Positions 9,109 through 16,692 of a stretch of DNA of 64,000 bases are shown here, in pieces. The position numbers and the translations under genes are program-made. The stretch comes from Geoglobus acetivorans (GTDB taxonomy: Archaea > Halobacteriota > Archaeoglobi > Archaeoglobales > Archaeoglobaceae). The notes beneath the pieces are model-generated. The model saw nothing but the letters and a program-made list of their open reading frames with translations, ran no database searches and was not told the DNA's origin. Numbering within the stretch: position 1 is the stretch's first letter; the number at the start of each line of letters is the position of its first letter. The stretch is from positions 806,001 to 870,000 of the forward strand of contig NZ_CP087714.1 of NCBI RefSeq assembly GCF_039641995.1, written 5' to 3'.

Positions 9109-9590
9109 TGCGGGTTGTTGCAGTCTCGGATACACATGCTGAGAATTTCCGGGACCTTCCGGACTCGCTGATCGGTCTATTTGATGCTGCCGATATGATT
9201 GTCCATGCGGGAGACTACACGACTATTGAGGTCGTCGATGTAATGTCTTCGGAATATGAGTTCATCGGAGTCCACGGAAATAGCGACGACCCCGAGGTTA
9301 GGAGGAGACTGAATCAATTTGAGGTCTTTGAGGTTGATGGAGTCAGGGTGTTTCTCACGCATGCAGGGCATTTCGATCACGAGTTTCATGACCTTGCCTA
9401 CAGAGCCATGGAGTTTGGTGCCGGGCTTGTGATTTTCGGCCACATCCACCGGTTTCACTCCGAGCAGTTTGGCAGGGTCAGGGTCCTCTGTCCCGGGAGT
9501 CCCACAAGGCCCAGACTCTCTCTTCCAAGCTGCGCGGTCATCGATATTGACGAAGGAAAGGTAGAAATAAGAAGAGAGCTGATCGGGTGA
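9108..9590 (+). CDS. YfcE/MJ0936-type metallophosphoesterase
   Basis: The 160-residue protein carries the calcineurin-like metallophosphoesterase motifs in order: VSDTHAE (residues 6-12), HAGDYT (~34-39), GVHGNSDD (~55-62), THAGHF and FGHIHRFH (~108-115), then GSPTRPR. These bind two divalent metals, as in the small archaeal phosphodiesterases of the MJ0936 type. The natural substrate is not evident. The start at 9108 follows AGGAGAGGTGAG, a clear ribosome-binding site, and overlaps the mscS stop (TGATG). It belongs to the rightward operon from 4005. Confidence 0.88.
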   Translation: MRVVAVSDTHAENFRDLPDSLIGLFDAADMIVHAGDYTTIEVVDVMSSEYEFIGVHGNSDDPEVRRRLNQFEVFEVDGVRVFLTHAGHFDHEFHDLAYRAMEFGAGLVIFGHIHRFHSEQFGRVRVLCPGSPTRPRLSLPSCAVIDIDEGKVEIRRELIG

Positions 9591-9594
9591 TGTC

Positions 9595-10302
9595 ATGAAG
9601 GTGTGCATCGTCAGTGGCAGTGCAGAAAAGATCATTGGGGAGCTCGAGAAAAAGGGGAAAGTAATAATAATCGAGAAAGGCAATCCACAGGGAGAAAAAG
9701 TTCTTTTCGGTGAAAACTGCGTGAGTTTTACCGTAAAATCGAGAAATCTCAGGGATATGCTTGAGATTCTTGCAGACCTCGGTTATGATTACGCCTTGCT
9801 GAAGGGGTTTTTGAAGGAAGAGGTCGAGAATCTGGGCATCAAAATTCCGGAGATTGAGAGTGCTGATGAAGCTGAATACGCTGATGACTGCGAGACCATA
9901 AAGAGCATAATGCGGAAACTCAAGGAGAGTGCTGGAGCGGAGTTTTCCGGGGCTATCGGGATTTTCGTCGGCTTCGTGAGGAGAATTTCAGAGGGCAAGG
10001 AAGTGGTCAGGCTCGAGTACGAGAAGTACGATGAACTCTTTGAAAGGGTCAGGAAAGAGATAGAGCAGGAAATTCTGAAATATGATGGTGTGAGGGGGGT
10101 TCGAATCCACCACAGGGTTGGCACCCTCGTTCCTGGAGAGGATATAGTTTACGTTGCAGTCATGGCTGAACACAGGAAACATCTGTGGGAACCTCTGAAA
10201 AGGGCTGTAGAGCTTTTCAAGGCAAAGCTTCCAGTCTGGAAGAAGGAGGTTTATATCGACGGAGAGATCTGGGCACACGACAGGGATTTAATGAAGGAGT
10301 GA
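9595..10302 (+). CDS. moaE: Molybdopterin synthase catalytic subunit MoaE with an N-terminal MobB-like extension
   Basis: Residues ~100-235 are MoaE: GAIGIFVGFVRRISEG, VRLEYEKYDE, IHHRVGTLVPGEDIVYVAV and LPVWKKEVYIDGEIW with the catalytic lysine pair. MoaE transfers sulfur to precursor Z to make molybdopterin with MoaD. The first ~95 residues look like a worn MobB-type domain (MKVCIVSGSAEKIIGELEKK) that lacks the usual GSGKT P-loop, so nucleotide binding is doubtful. No MoaD is in the window; MoeA is at 44316. Last gene of the rightward operon; its end overlaps the convergent gene by 15 bp. Confidence 0.88.
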   Translation: MKVCIVSGSAEKIIGELEKKGKVIIIEKGNPQGEKVLFGENCVSFTVKSRNLRDMLEILADLGYDYALLKGFLKEEVENLGIKIPEIESADEAEYADDCETIKSIMRKLKESAGAEFSGAIGIFVGFVRRISEGKEVVRLEYEKYDELFERVRKEIEQEILKYDGVRGVRIHHRVGTLVPGEDIVYVAVMAEHRKHLWEPLKRAVELFKAKLPVWKKEVYIDGEIWAHDRDLMKE

Positions 10303-10998
10303 GCGGAGCATTTTTATCAGCATTTCTCCCTCTTCTCTGTTTCTTGCCGTCGTAATCACGTGAATCTGCTGGACACTCCCTCCGTGGATGAGCAGTGCCC
10401 TTATGTTTCCTCTGTCGTCGCTTCTTGTGAGCTTTAACCTTACACTGCCCGTGGTGGTTCCCTTGTTCTCTATCACTCCCGGCACAATCTTTTTCACGAA
10501 CTCTGATTCTGCTATCCTCATCACAAGCCCCCTCCCTTCCCGCCCGCCTATGATTGTCGAATGTGCCCCGCCTATCTTGCTCTCTGGCTTTAAATGCACT
10601 TTTTCCATCTCTCCTGAACTCATCATAAACTCGCTCAGAGTTCTGAGGAATTCATTCATCTCCATCGGTTCAAGAACAGAAATATATAGGGGGTAGAGGG
10701 CGTTTAGTTTGAGTATTCTCTCGGTTTCAGAGATAATGTCTCTGCTTTCTCCTGACAGATACAGCTTGTCTGCTCTTTTTCTGTGCAGTTTTTCCCAGAT
10801 AACCTCAAAGGTGTTTCTCAGGCTTTCCCATTCACCGTAAATCCTGAAGGTCAGCGTTCTCTGCACGTCTCCAAATAATGCCAGGTTCAGCCTTCCAGAT
10901 TCTGCAAAAAGTCCTGCGAGCTTCAGGTTGCGGTTGCCACAGACAAGACAGAAGTCAAACTCTTCTTCAAGCTCTGAAAAGCAGAACCGGCATTTCAT
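10288..10998 (-). CDS. Archaeal zinc-ribbon protein, possibly DUF2103
   Basis: This 236-residue protein opens with a four-cysteine zinc ribbon, CRFC-x13-CLVC (residues 3-20). The C-terminal part has a conserved-looking block, KIGGAHSTIIGGREGRG (~residues 141-157), with a further IHGGSVQQIHVITTARN near the end. The pattern recalls the archaeal DUF2103 family, but I am not certain. No catalytic motif is recognisable. It overlaps the upstream glycosyltransferase gene by 4 bp (ATGA type), so the two are translationally coupled. Confidence 0.75.
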   Translation of the reverse strand: MKCRFCFSELEEEFDFCLVCGNRNLKLAGLFAESGRLNLALFGDVQRTLTFRIYGEWESLRNTFEVIWEKLHRKRADKLYLSGESRDIISETERILKLNALYPLYISVLEPMEMNEFLRTLSEFMMSSGEMEKVHLKPESKIGGAHSTIIGGREGRGLVMRIAESEFVKKIVPGVIENKGTTTGSVRLKLTRSDDRGNIRALLIHGGSVQQIHVITTARNREEGEMLIKMLRSLLH

Positions 10999-11678
10999 AT
11001 CATTCTGAGTATGTTTCTGAGCATGTATATGCTGTCTCTGGCAACACTCACCTTCGAATCACCGCCGTGTTCCCATCTTACCGGAATCTCCTTTATTTTC
11101 AGCCCCTCTCGCTGGGCAAGAACCAGCAGTTCAGTATCCCAGAACCAGTGGTTGTCCTCTATTCTGTCTATTATTTTGATGATGCTCGACTTCCTGAAGC
11201 CCTTGAATCCGCACTGGTGGTCGTGAATTTTTGATCCCAGCAGTGTTCTCACGAGGAAGTTGTAGGTTTTCGAGGGAAAGTCCCTTGAAAATGGTCTGCT
11301 GGCGGAGCTTTCCCTCATGAGTCTTGACCCTATGGCAATGTCGTAACCGCTTTCGAGGGCATTGTACACGTCTTTTATGTGTTGGAGATCTGTGGACAGG
11401 TCAACGTCCATGTATAGGACAAACTGGTATCTGGAGTTCTTTATGGCGTTGTTCAGAGCTTTTCCTCTTCCAAGCCTTTCCTCACTGTGCAGGTGCCTGA
11501 CGAAAGAGTACTTTTCCTCCAGGCTCCTTGCTATTCTGTCCGTGCCGTCTGTGGAGCCGTCTTCAGCTATAATTATTTCGAATTCGTCAAAATTATCGGT
11601 CATGTATTCTCTTACGCTTTCAAACGCTTTTTCCAGTCTTGCCGCTTCGTTGTATGCCGGAAATATTATCGATATCAT
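10995..11678 (-). CDS. Family 2 glycosyltransferase (dolichyl-phosphate sugar synthase type)
   Basis: This 227-residue GT2 enzyme shows the nucleotide-sugar fold: ISIIFPAYNEAARLEKAF at the start, AEDGSTDGT (residues ~39-47), the DxD metal site in LYMDVDLSTD (~residues 91-100), and DHQCGFKGFR with the later FWDTELLVLA. This pattern matches dolichyl-phosphate glucose/mannose synthases used in archaeal N-glycosylation. There is no C-terminal membrane domain. It is transcribed divergently from the flippase-like gene at 11733 through a 54-bp shared promoter, a pairing that suggests polyprenyl-phosphate-sugar synthesis plus transport. Confidence 0.9.
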   Translation of the reverse strand: MISIIFPAYNEAARLEKAFESVREYMTDNFDEFEIIIAEDGSTDGTDRIARSLEEKYSFVRHLHSEERLGRGKALNNAIKNSRYQFVLYMDVDLSTDLQHIKDVYNALESGYDIAIGSRLMRESSASRPFSRDFPSKTYNFLVRTLLGSKIHDHQCGFKGFRKSSIIKIIDRIEDNHWFWDTELLVLAQREGLKIKEIPVRWEHGGDSKVSVARDSIYMLRNILRMI

Positions 11679-11732
11679 TTGACGAAAGTCTGACTCGAAA
11701 TATTTAAAGTTTATAACCTGTTTACTACATCA

Positions 11733-12581
11733 ATGCGTTTCAGACTTGCTGTGGGGCTGGTACTGGTCGTCATGCTGGTTTTCCTTTTCAGGGATTCGCT
11801 CCAGTATCTTCTCAGTGCAAATCCTGTTTACTTCCTTTACGGAGTTGTTTTCTACATTCTGCTGAATCTCATCCTCTCATTCAGGATTCACTACCTTCTG
11901 GTGAAATCAGGACAGCACTCTGAATTCATCGATGTTGCGAAGGCACATTTTGCAGGTATGATTCTTGGAGATTTCACACCCGGCAGGGTTGGGTACTTCT
12001 CCGCACCGCTCTTCGCTCAGAAATACGGGATGAATGCGGACGCATTCATGGGTGTAATCCTGTCATCCCAGGCGGTGGAGCTGGTTGTCAAGATATTCGG
12101 TGCATCACTTGCAGTGGTTTATTTTCTGAAGCCTGAGGAGATTTACCTTCTCGCACTCCCCGCCCTGCTCACGGTGGCGGCGATAATTTACCTGTGGTCT
12201 GACATCCCTCCGGACATTGGCAGGCTGAGAGAAATAAGAATTCATGCAAGGAAAACCGCCAGACATACGCCATTCATTGTTCTGATATCGCTTGCGGGGT
12301 GGTTGCTGACCGGGCTCCAGTGGTATTACCTGTTCCTTTCCGCTGGAATTGATGCAAAATTCGTTCAGGCCATGCTCATTCAGCCCCTTGCGACTCTCCT
12401 GATGTTCGTCCCTCTAACCCCTGCCGGGCTCGGAGTTTTCGAATCAGGCTCTGCTCTGCTGGTCTCTGCCATCTCCAGCAATCTGAATGCTGGAGTTGCT
12501 CATTCCATCCTGGTCCGGGTTTCAACGGTTGCTGCGGATCTGCCGGGACTGGCTGTGGTAATGGAAAAAAGAGGTTCATGA
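11733..12581 (+). CDS. Flippase-like integral membrane protein (UPF0104 family)
   Basis: This 282-residue polytopic protein has about seven hydrophobic segments and the family motifs GDFTPGRVGYFSAPLF (residues ~80-95) and PLTPAGLGVFESG (~residues 229-241). It is the same family as the truncated gene at 1-726. Such proteins often sit beside polyprenyl-phosphate glycosyltransferases and are candidate flippases. A TATA-like TTTATAACC lies ~22 bases before the ATG, so the mRNA is probably leaderless. It is complete, slightly shorter than the ~300-330 residues usual for the family. Confidence 0.85.
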   Translation: MRFRLAVGLVLVVMLVFLFRDSLQYLLSANPVYFLYGVVFYILLNLILSFRIHYLLVKSGQHSEFIDVAKAHFAGMILGDFTPGRVGYFSAPLFAQKYGMNADAFMGVILSSQAVELVVKIFGASLAVVYFLKPEEIYLLALPALLTVAAIIYLWSDIPPDIGRLREIRIHARKTARHTPFIVLISLAGWLLTGLQWYYLFLSAGIDAKFVQAMLIQPLATLLMFVPLTPAGLGVFESGSALLVSAISSNLNAGVAHSILVRVSTVAADLPGLAVVMEKRGS

Positions 12582-13379
12582 TTCGAGGACTCTCTTCTTC
12601 AGTATTTTTACCGAGTTCAGCATGGTCTCTCCCGGATACAGCCTCAGTTCTCCGACTATGAACCTCTCGTAAAGCTCTTCATCGCTTGCACCTGACCTTA
12701 TAAGCTCCCTGGCTTTCAATGTCTCTTCTCTGGCTTTTTTCGCTACGGCATCGCACTCTCTTCCTCTGAAAACGTGTATGTGTCCCAGACCCAGAATTTC
12801 GGGTCTGAACGAGGCAATCTTGTCTATGGATTTCAGGTATTCTTCAAAGCTGTAGAAAAACAGCGGAGCATGGACTCCAGAGGAGGTGACGAATCCGAAG
12901 CAGTCAGATATGAGGAGGGCGTTGCTCTTTCTGTGGTAGACTATGATAGAATCCGGTGAGTGGCCCGTGGCCTCGTATATCTCAAGCCCGTAAACGTAAT
13001 CTCCCTCGCTTACTGTCCGATCCACCCTGAAACCGTTTTCAGTTTTGCTTTCATGACCGCAGACAAACGCATCTTCCTGGAGCCAGAGGTTGACGACCTT
13101 CTCCCTTTGAAAGAGCCTCGAAACGTTCTCATGCGCAAAAACCTCGGCGTCAGGGTACTGTTCGAGAATTCTGGGCAGGCCGGTTATGTGGTCTGAGTGG
13201 GCGTGGGTGAGTATGACAGCGTCTATGTCCTCCTCAAGAACTTCGAGGAATTTTTCAGCAACACAGCTCCATCCAACCTCTATGAGGACGTTCTTTTCTC
13301 CGCTGAAGACGTAGTAGTTGAAATGTCCAATTCTGTAGAGCTTTAAGGAATCTGAAAGCTCGATAACTTCTGCGTCCAT
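12576..13379 (-). CDS. MBL-fold metallo-hydrolase
   Basis: This 267-residue protein has the metallo-beta-lactamase fold: AVILTHAHSDHITGL (HxHxDH, residues ~55-69), EATGHSPDSI (third metal His), LISDCFGF (bridging Asp) and LGLGHIHVFRG (last His). Members hydrolyse thioesters, phosphodiesters or lactones, and the substrate cannot be told from sequence. It is cytoplasmic. It overlaps the flippase-like gene's 3' end by 6 bp, convergently. Its promoter region abuts that of the H/ACA RNA. Confidence 0.88.
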   Translation of the reverse strand: MDAEVIELSDSLKLYRIGHFNYYVFSGEKNVLIEVGWSCVAEKFLEVLEEDIDAVILTHAHSDHITGLPRILEQYPDAEVFAHENVSRLFQREKVVNLWLQEDAFVCGHESKTENGFRVDRTVSEGDYVYGLEIYEATGHSPDSIIVYHRKSNALLISDCFGFVTSSGVHAPLFFYSFEEYLKSIDKIASFRPEILGLGHIHVFRGRECDAVAKKAREETLKARELIRSGASDEELYERFIVGELRLYPGETMLNSVKILKKRVLES

Positions 13380-13426
13380 GGTGTATGATTATTCATTGAA
13401 AATTGAAAAAAATTGTGCCAAGGCAA

Positions 13427-13437
13427 CATTTATTATC
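13427..13437 (+). promoter_or_regulatory. TATA box for the H/ACA guide RNA
   Basis: The A/T-rich element ATTTATTAT is centred near 13432, about 26 bases before the predicted RNA 5' end at ~13460. A second A/T-rich stretch (CTATATTTTTATT, 13447-13459) runs up to the GC-rich RNA. Confidence 0.5.
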
Positions 13438-13459
13438 CTTTAAGTGCTATATTTTTATT

Positions 13460-13674
13460 GCCCCAACCGGGGAGGGGGTGGAGAAAGCAAGGCTTGCGAT
13501 GAAGCTCCCTGCAAGCGTTGGGGTTACACCATGTCGCATGGTCCCTGGATGAGCGGGAGCAAATGCTCCTCCGATGATTTTAGGGCAACCCCGACATGGG
13601 ACAGCCCCGAACGGTCAGCCATCCTGAGATGGCGTGGGCCTGCGGTGAGGGATGGTGTTAGCTTCGGGGGACAC
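13460..13674 (+). ncRNA. Three-hairpin H/ACA guide RNA (predicted)
   Basis: This GC-rich stretch in an A/T-rich intergenic region folds into three consecutive H/ACA units, each closed by ACA. Unit 1: lower stem CCCCAAC 13461-13467 with GTTGGGG 13517-13523, ACA 13526-13528. Unit 2: CCATGTCG 13529-13536 with CGACATGG 13592-13599, ACA 13601-13603. Unit 3: CCCCGAA 13605-13611 with TTCGGGG 13663-13669, ACA 13671-13673. Upper stems (13473-13478/13505-13510; 13543-13546/13582-13585; 13619-13624/13650-13655) end 15 bases before each ACA, which is the H/ACA spacing rule, and are capped by GATGA/GA k-turn-like loops. Each would guide one pseudouridylation of rRNA. Archaeoglobus fulgidus is known to have a three-hairpin H/ACA RNA. 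Confidence 0.82.
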
Positions 13675-13837
13675 GTTTAATTGAAATCTGTCACGGTGTG
13701 GAGGGACAATAATCCGGAATTTGTCTTTGTGGGGAGGTACACATGAAACAGGCTCGACAGCAATTTTGAAATGCACTGCTTGAGAATGCGAGATTCTGAA
13801 CTGAAAACGGGGCTAAAAAACAAATTGGAAAAGGTGG

Positions 13838-15265
13838 TCAGTAACTTTTAGCGATGGCGTTCAGCTTTCCTGGTCTTCCACAGATTACACAACTGCCATC
13901 CTTTTCAGCTTCAACACCCTCTGGCAATTCGAGCACTTCTCCGAGAACTCCCGCTCCTGCAAGGCTTTCAAGCTCTTCTCCGCATTCAGTGCTGGAGCAG
14001 AGGTACGTGAGCGCCACTCCCTTGCCAATCCACTCCTTAATTTCGCTGATGCTCTCAAAAAGTTTTGTTTTTTCTGCAAGGCTGTCAAGGGCTTTCCTTC
14101 GCAGCCTCTCGTGCATCTCCTCTGCCCAGGTTTTTATGCTGTCTTCTGTAAGCTCTTCGATGGAAATCTTCCTCTTGACCTTCTCGTCCCTGAATGATAT
14201 GACCGCCTCATTGCTCTCGGCCTCTCTCGGGCCTATCTCTATCCTCAGAGGCACTCCGAAAAGCTCCCACCTGTAGTATTTCGCTCCGGGTCTGTCGTCG
14301 CTGTCATCCATGACAACTCTGAAGCCCATGCTCTTCAACCTGTCATATACCCGATTCGCAACATTCATGACAAGCTCTTCCTTGCCCTTGTAGAGGATGG
14401 GGATCACCACGATCTGGTGGGGAGCAAAGTCAAACGGCAGGATGAGTCCGACGTCATCGCCATGAATGCTTATGAGCGAGGCAATGCACCTCTCAGAGAT
14501 TCCATAGCAGGTCTGGTGTATGTAGGCGTGGTCCCCTTCTGGAGTTTCATACTTTATGTCAAACGTTTTTGCAAAGTTGTCGGCGAGGTGATGAACGGTG
14601 CCGATCTGCAGGGTTCTGCCGTCCGGCATAATCGTGTCGAAGGCAATGGTGTAATCGGCTCCCGGGAATTTGTCCCATTCCGGCCGTTTGATCACGAAAT
14701 ACGGAATGGCGAGGGAATCGTAAAACTCCTTGTATGAGCTGATGGCTTTTTTAACGTTCTCTTCAGCTTCCTCATAATTTCTGTGGGCTGTGTGGGCTTC
14801 CTTGAACGAGGTAATCTCCCTGAGCCTGATCAGAGGTCTGGTGTGCTTGGTCTCATACCTGAAAACGTTCACCACCTGGTAAACCTTAAGCGGCAGATCC
14901 GCATGGCTCCTTATCCAGAGCCTGAACATCGGATACATGGCGGTCTCGCTTGTTGGCCTCAGGGCGAGCTTCACATCAAGCTCATCCATCCCTCCGTGGG
15001 TAATCCAGTAAACCTCATCCTCGAAACCCTTTATGTGCTGCCCCTCCTTCCCAAGCTCTGTTTCCGGGATCAGAGCAGGGAAGTAAACCTCGTCATGCTC
15101 TCTGTCCATTATCTCTCTGAGCTTTCCGTACACGAGCTTTCTGAGTTTGAACCCGAAGGGAAACCACACGTAAAGACCCTTCACGGGGTACCTTATGTCC
15201 ATGATCTGGGCATGCTGGATTATCTCGTGATACCACTCTGAGAAGTTTGATTTCGGAGGAAGCAT
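13838..15265 (-). CDS. proS: Prolyl-tRNA synthetase, archaeal/eukaryotic type
   Basis: The 475-residue class II synthetase charges tRNA-Pro. It shows motif 2 (VNVFRYETKHTRPLIRLREI, residues ~132-151), TSETAMYPMFRLWIRSH, the active-site segment GTVHHLADNF, motif 3-like HGDDVGLILPFDFAP, the anticodon-binding domain from about residue 280, and the archaeal C-terminal zinc-type domain with CSSTECGEE and CVICGRPG. The C-terminus ends in SY; a Tyr terminus is usual for this subfamily. Length is normal. It stands alone, leftward, with the H/ACA RNA 160 bp beyond its 3' end. Confidence 0.96.
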   Translation of the reverse strand: MLPPKSNFSEWYHEIIQHAQIMDIRYPVKGLYVWFPFGFKLRKLVYGKLREIMDREHDEVYFPALIPETELGKEGQHIKGFEDEVYWITHGGMDELDVKLALRPTSETAMYPMFRLWIRSHADLPLKVYQVVNVFRYETKHTRPLIRLREITSFKEAHTAHRNYEEAEENVKKAISSYKEFYDSLAIPYFVIKRPEWDKFPGADYTIAFDTIMPDGRTLQIGTVHHLADNFAKTFDIKYETPEGDHAYIHQTCYGISERCIASLISIHGDDVGLILPFDFAPHQIVVIPILYKGKEELVMNVANRVYDRLKSMGFRVVMDDSDDRPGAKYYRWELFGVPLRIEIGPREAESNEAVISFRDEKVKRKISIEELTEDSIKTWAEEMHERLRRKALDSLAEKTKLFESISEIKEWIGKGVALTYLCSSTECGEELESLAGAGVLGEVLELPEGVEAEKDGSCVICGRPGKLNAIAKSY

Positions 15266-15562
15266 GATTACCAGCAGCCAAGGGAGTTATTAAAACTTTT
15301 TTGATTTGAGTGTTTAATGCGATTCAGGCAATTCTGAAAAACCCACTCGCTCCGAATTCCACCTCAGTACCTTTGGCGTTGGCATACAATCTCCTGCCTG
15401 CTAAAAAACGCCTTTTATGATGTACATTCTCAATTCATCCGTTTGTACACGCTCTTACGGTAATCTATTTGTCCCTTGGGCGAGAAAGAGTTACGATTGC
15501 ATGGAGTTCAATTATGGATGGCAGGTCTTGGTGATCTGGTTGGGCAGCATGGTACCGAAATT
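15266..15562. other. Intergenic stretch, no gene seen
   Basis: Both strands were read. The only coding-like signal is a short minus-strand fragment near 15330-15410 (reading RRLYANAKGTEVEFGA) that has no start codon and may be a gene remnant. The right end passes into the operator-bearing promoter of the gene at 15683. Confidence 0.4.
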
Positions 15563-15583
15563 ATTTTACACTCAGCGTAAAAT
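15563..15583. promoter_or_regulatory. Palindromic operator copy 1
   Basis: Arms ATTTTAC (15563-15569) and GTAAAAT (15577-15583) surround a 7-base core ACTCAGC whose inner bases also pair. Only one of the ten base pairs of the 21-bp dyad mismatches. It lies ~100 bases upstream of the gene at 15683 and shares geometry and sequence with the copies at 15663 and 17661. Confidence 0.6.
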
Positions 15584-15649
15584 TGTATGCTGATGCACCA
15601 CTCCAGTATGCCGGCAGATCGGTTGATGTGGCGGATGGTGGTGTAGAAA

Positions 15650-15658
15650 TATTTTTAT
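15650..15658 (+). promoter_or_regulatory. TATA box of the gene at 15683
   Basis: ATTTTTATA lies about 25-33 bases before the ATG at 15683, so the transcript is expected to be leaderless. Operator copy 2 lies between this box and the start codon, where a bound repressor would cover the initiation site. Confidence 0.5.
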
Positions 15659-15662
15659 ACTG

Positions 15663-15681
15663 TTTTACGTCTAATGTAAAA
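15663..15681. promoter_or_regulatory. Palindromic operator copy 2
   Basis: Arms TTTTAC (15663-15668) and GTAAAA (15676-15681) with the same 7-base spacing as copy 1. The core GTCTAAT is less symmetric. It ends one base before the ATG at 15683. Confidence 0.55.
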
Positions 15682-15682
15682 T

Positions 15683-16129
15683 ATGGACTTGAGGAAAGTA
15701 GCTCTGTTGATTGTCGTTCTGGGAGTCGCAGTGGTTCTGCTGTCCTTCAAAAACACTTCAGGAACGTCAGGCTTTGGTGAGGGATTGAGTGAGGAGGATC
15801 TGACAAAGATAAGTCCCGGAAACATTCAGATTACTGCAGTCTTTCTCAATCCGATGTATCCGGACATGAGCAAGCCTGCGATATATGTCAGACTTGATAC
15901 CCACTCCGGGGACCTTTACACCTACGACATGCTGAACAAGACGTTTCTCGAGGTTGGCGGGGAGAGGTACAGACCCACTGAGTGGAAGGAGGATGACAGC
16001 TCGTGGGGGCATCACAGATACGGGGTATTCACTTTCCCCGAAAGCGCGCTGGAACTGATTAAAAAGGAGAGGAACTTCAAGCTCGTAATCGAGCTGGACA
16101 GCACAAGGGTTCTGGAGTGGAGAATATGA
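15683..16129 (+). CDS. Membrane-anchored extracytoplasmic protein with a THSGDL/HHRYGVF domain
   Basis: The 148-residue protein has an N-terminal membrane anchor (residues ~5-22, VALLIVVLGVAVVLLSF) and an outer domain of ~110 residues rich in beta strands. Conspicuous motifs are LDTHSGDLYTYD (~residues 72-83), YRPTEWKEDDSSWGHHRYGV and FTFPESALELIKK. I recall similar domains in bacterial proteins next to metal-handling membrane proteins, but cannot name the family. It is coupled to the next gene by an ATGA overlap. Start chosen from promoter spacing; operator copy 2 sits directly upstream. Confidence 0.75.
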   Translation: MDLRKVALLIVVLGVAVVLLSFKNTSGTSGFGEGLSEEDLTKISPGNIQITAVFLNPMYPDMSKPAIYVRLDTHSGDLYTYDMLNKTFLEVGGERYRPTEWKEDDSSWGHHRYGVFTFPESALELIKKERNFKLVIELDSTRVLEWRI

Positions 16130-16659
16130 TCGACAGGAGGATCGTTTACGGGTTTATCTCTTCAATTTTACTGCTTGTTTTCTACGCTTCCATAAATTAC
16201 CTTGCTGGTGGGACTGAGGCGGTTTACTGGAATTTCAGAAATTACCTGCCGTACATTGCCGTGATTGATGCTGGCTTTGGCATCCAGATTGCACTCTACA
16301 CCCACATAAGGTCATTTGGCAAAAGCTGCAATGCCGTTGCAAGCACTCCTGTAACGGCGGGAAGCATGGTTGCATGCTGTCTGCACCACGTAACTGACTT
16401 CATACCGTTCGCCGGAGTGGGTCTGGGTTTGTTCCTGTCTCAGTACACCGAACTCTTCTTTCTGATAGGTGCGGCATCGAGCGTTGTCGGGGTTGCATGG
16501 ATGCTCTCAATAGTCCAGAGATGGAACCTTTACTCTGAAGATGCCTTGCTCTCAAAGCTGATGGTGGTGGATTATCTGAAAATGAGGAACGCTCTGCTCG
16601 TTCTTTCAGCAGCCGTTCTTTTGCTGTGGTATGTCTCAAAGCCCTACAGATACTTTTAA
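16126..16659 (+). CDS. Polytopic membrane protein with a MVACCLHH motif
   Basis: The 177-residue protein has about five hydrophobic helices (residues ~8-28, 40-60, 72-110, 112-135, 150-170). Its striking segment TAGSMVACCLHHVTDFIP (~residues 77-94) puts two adjacent cysteines and two adjacent histidines inside a membrane helix, and SFGKSCNAVA adds a third cysteine. Such Cys/His clustering suggests transition-metal binding or transport, though no named family is claimed. The ATG at 16126 overlaps the previous stop (ATGA), so a GTG at 16117 is rejected. The two genes likely act as one unit. Confidence 0.75.
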   Translation: MIDRRIVYGFISSILLLVFYASINYLAGGTEAVYWNFRNYLPYIAVIDAGFGIQIALYTHIRSFGKSCNAVASTPVTAGSMVACCLHHVTDFIPFAGVGLGLFLSQYTELFFLIGAASSVVGVAWMLSIVQRWNLYSEDALLSKLMVVDYLKMRNALLVLSAAVLLLWYVSKPYRYF

Positions 16660-16692
16660 TTCATTTTTACAAAAAATGGTAATTGCAGGAGG

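Noticed and set aside
10097-10115. tRNA T-arm-like GGTTCGAATCC
   Set aside because: It lies in the middle of the conserved MoaE coding frame (GVRIHHRVGT) and no other tRNA arms surround it.
13460-13674. SRP (7S) RNA or RNase P RNA identity
   Set aside because: The conserved SRP S-domain motif (GTCAGG...GGAAGG...AGCAGC) and the RNase P GAGGAAAGTC/ACAGAAA motifs are absent; the ACA spacing fits H/ACA.
13444-13680. 78-codon frame over the H/ACA RNA
   Set aside because: Composition is unlike the neighbouring proteins, no ribosome-binding site, and the sequence is explained fully by RNA stems.
15330-15410. Minus-strand gene fragment reading RRLYANAKGTEVEFGA
   Set aside because: No start codon, stop upstream in frame and no partner; at most a remnant.
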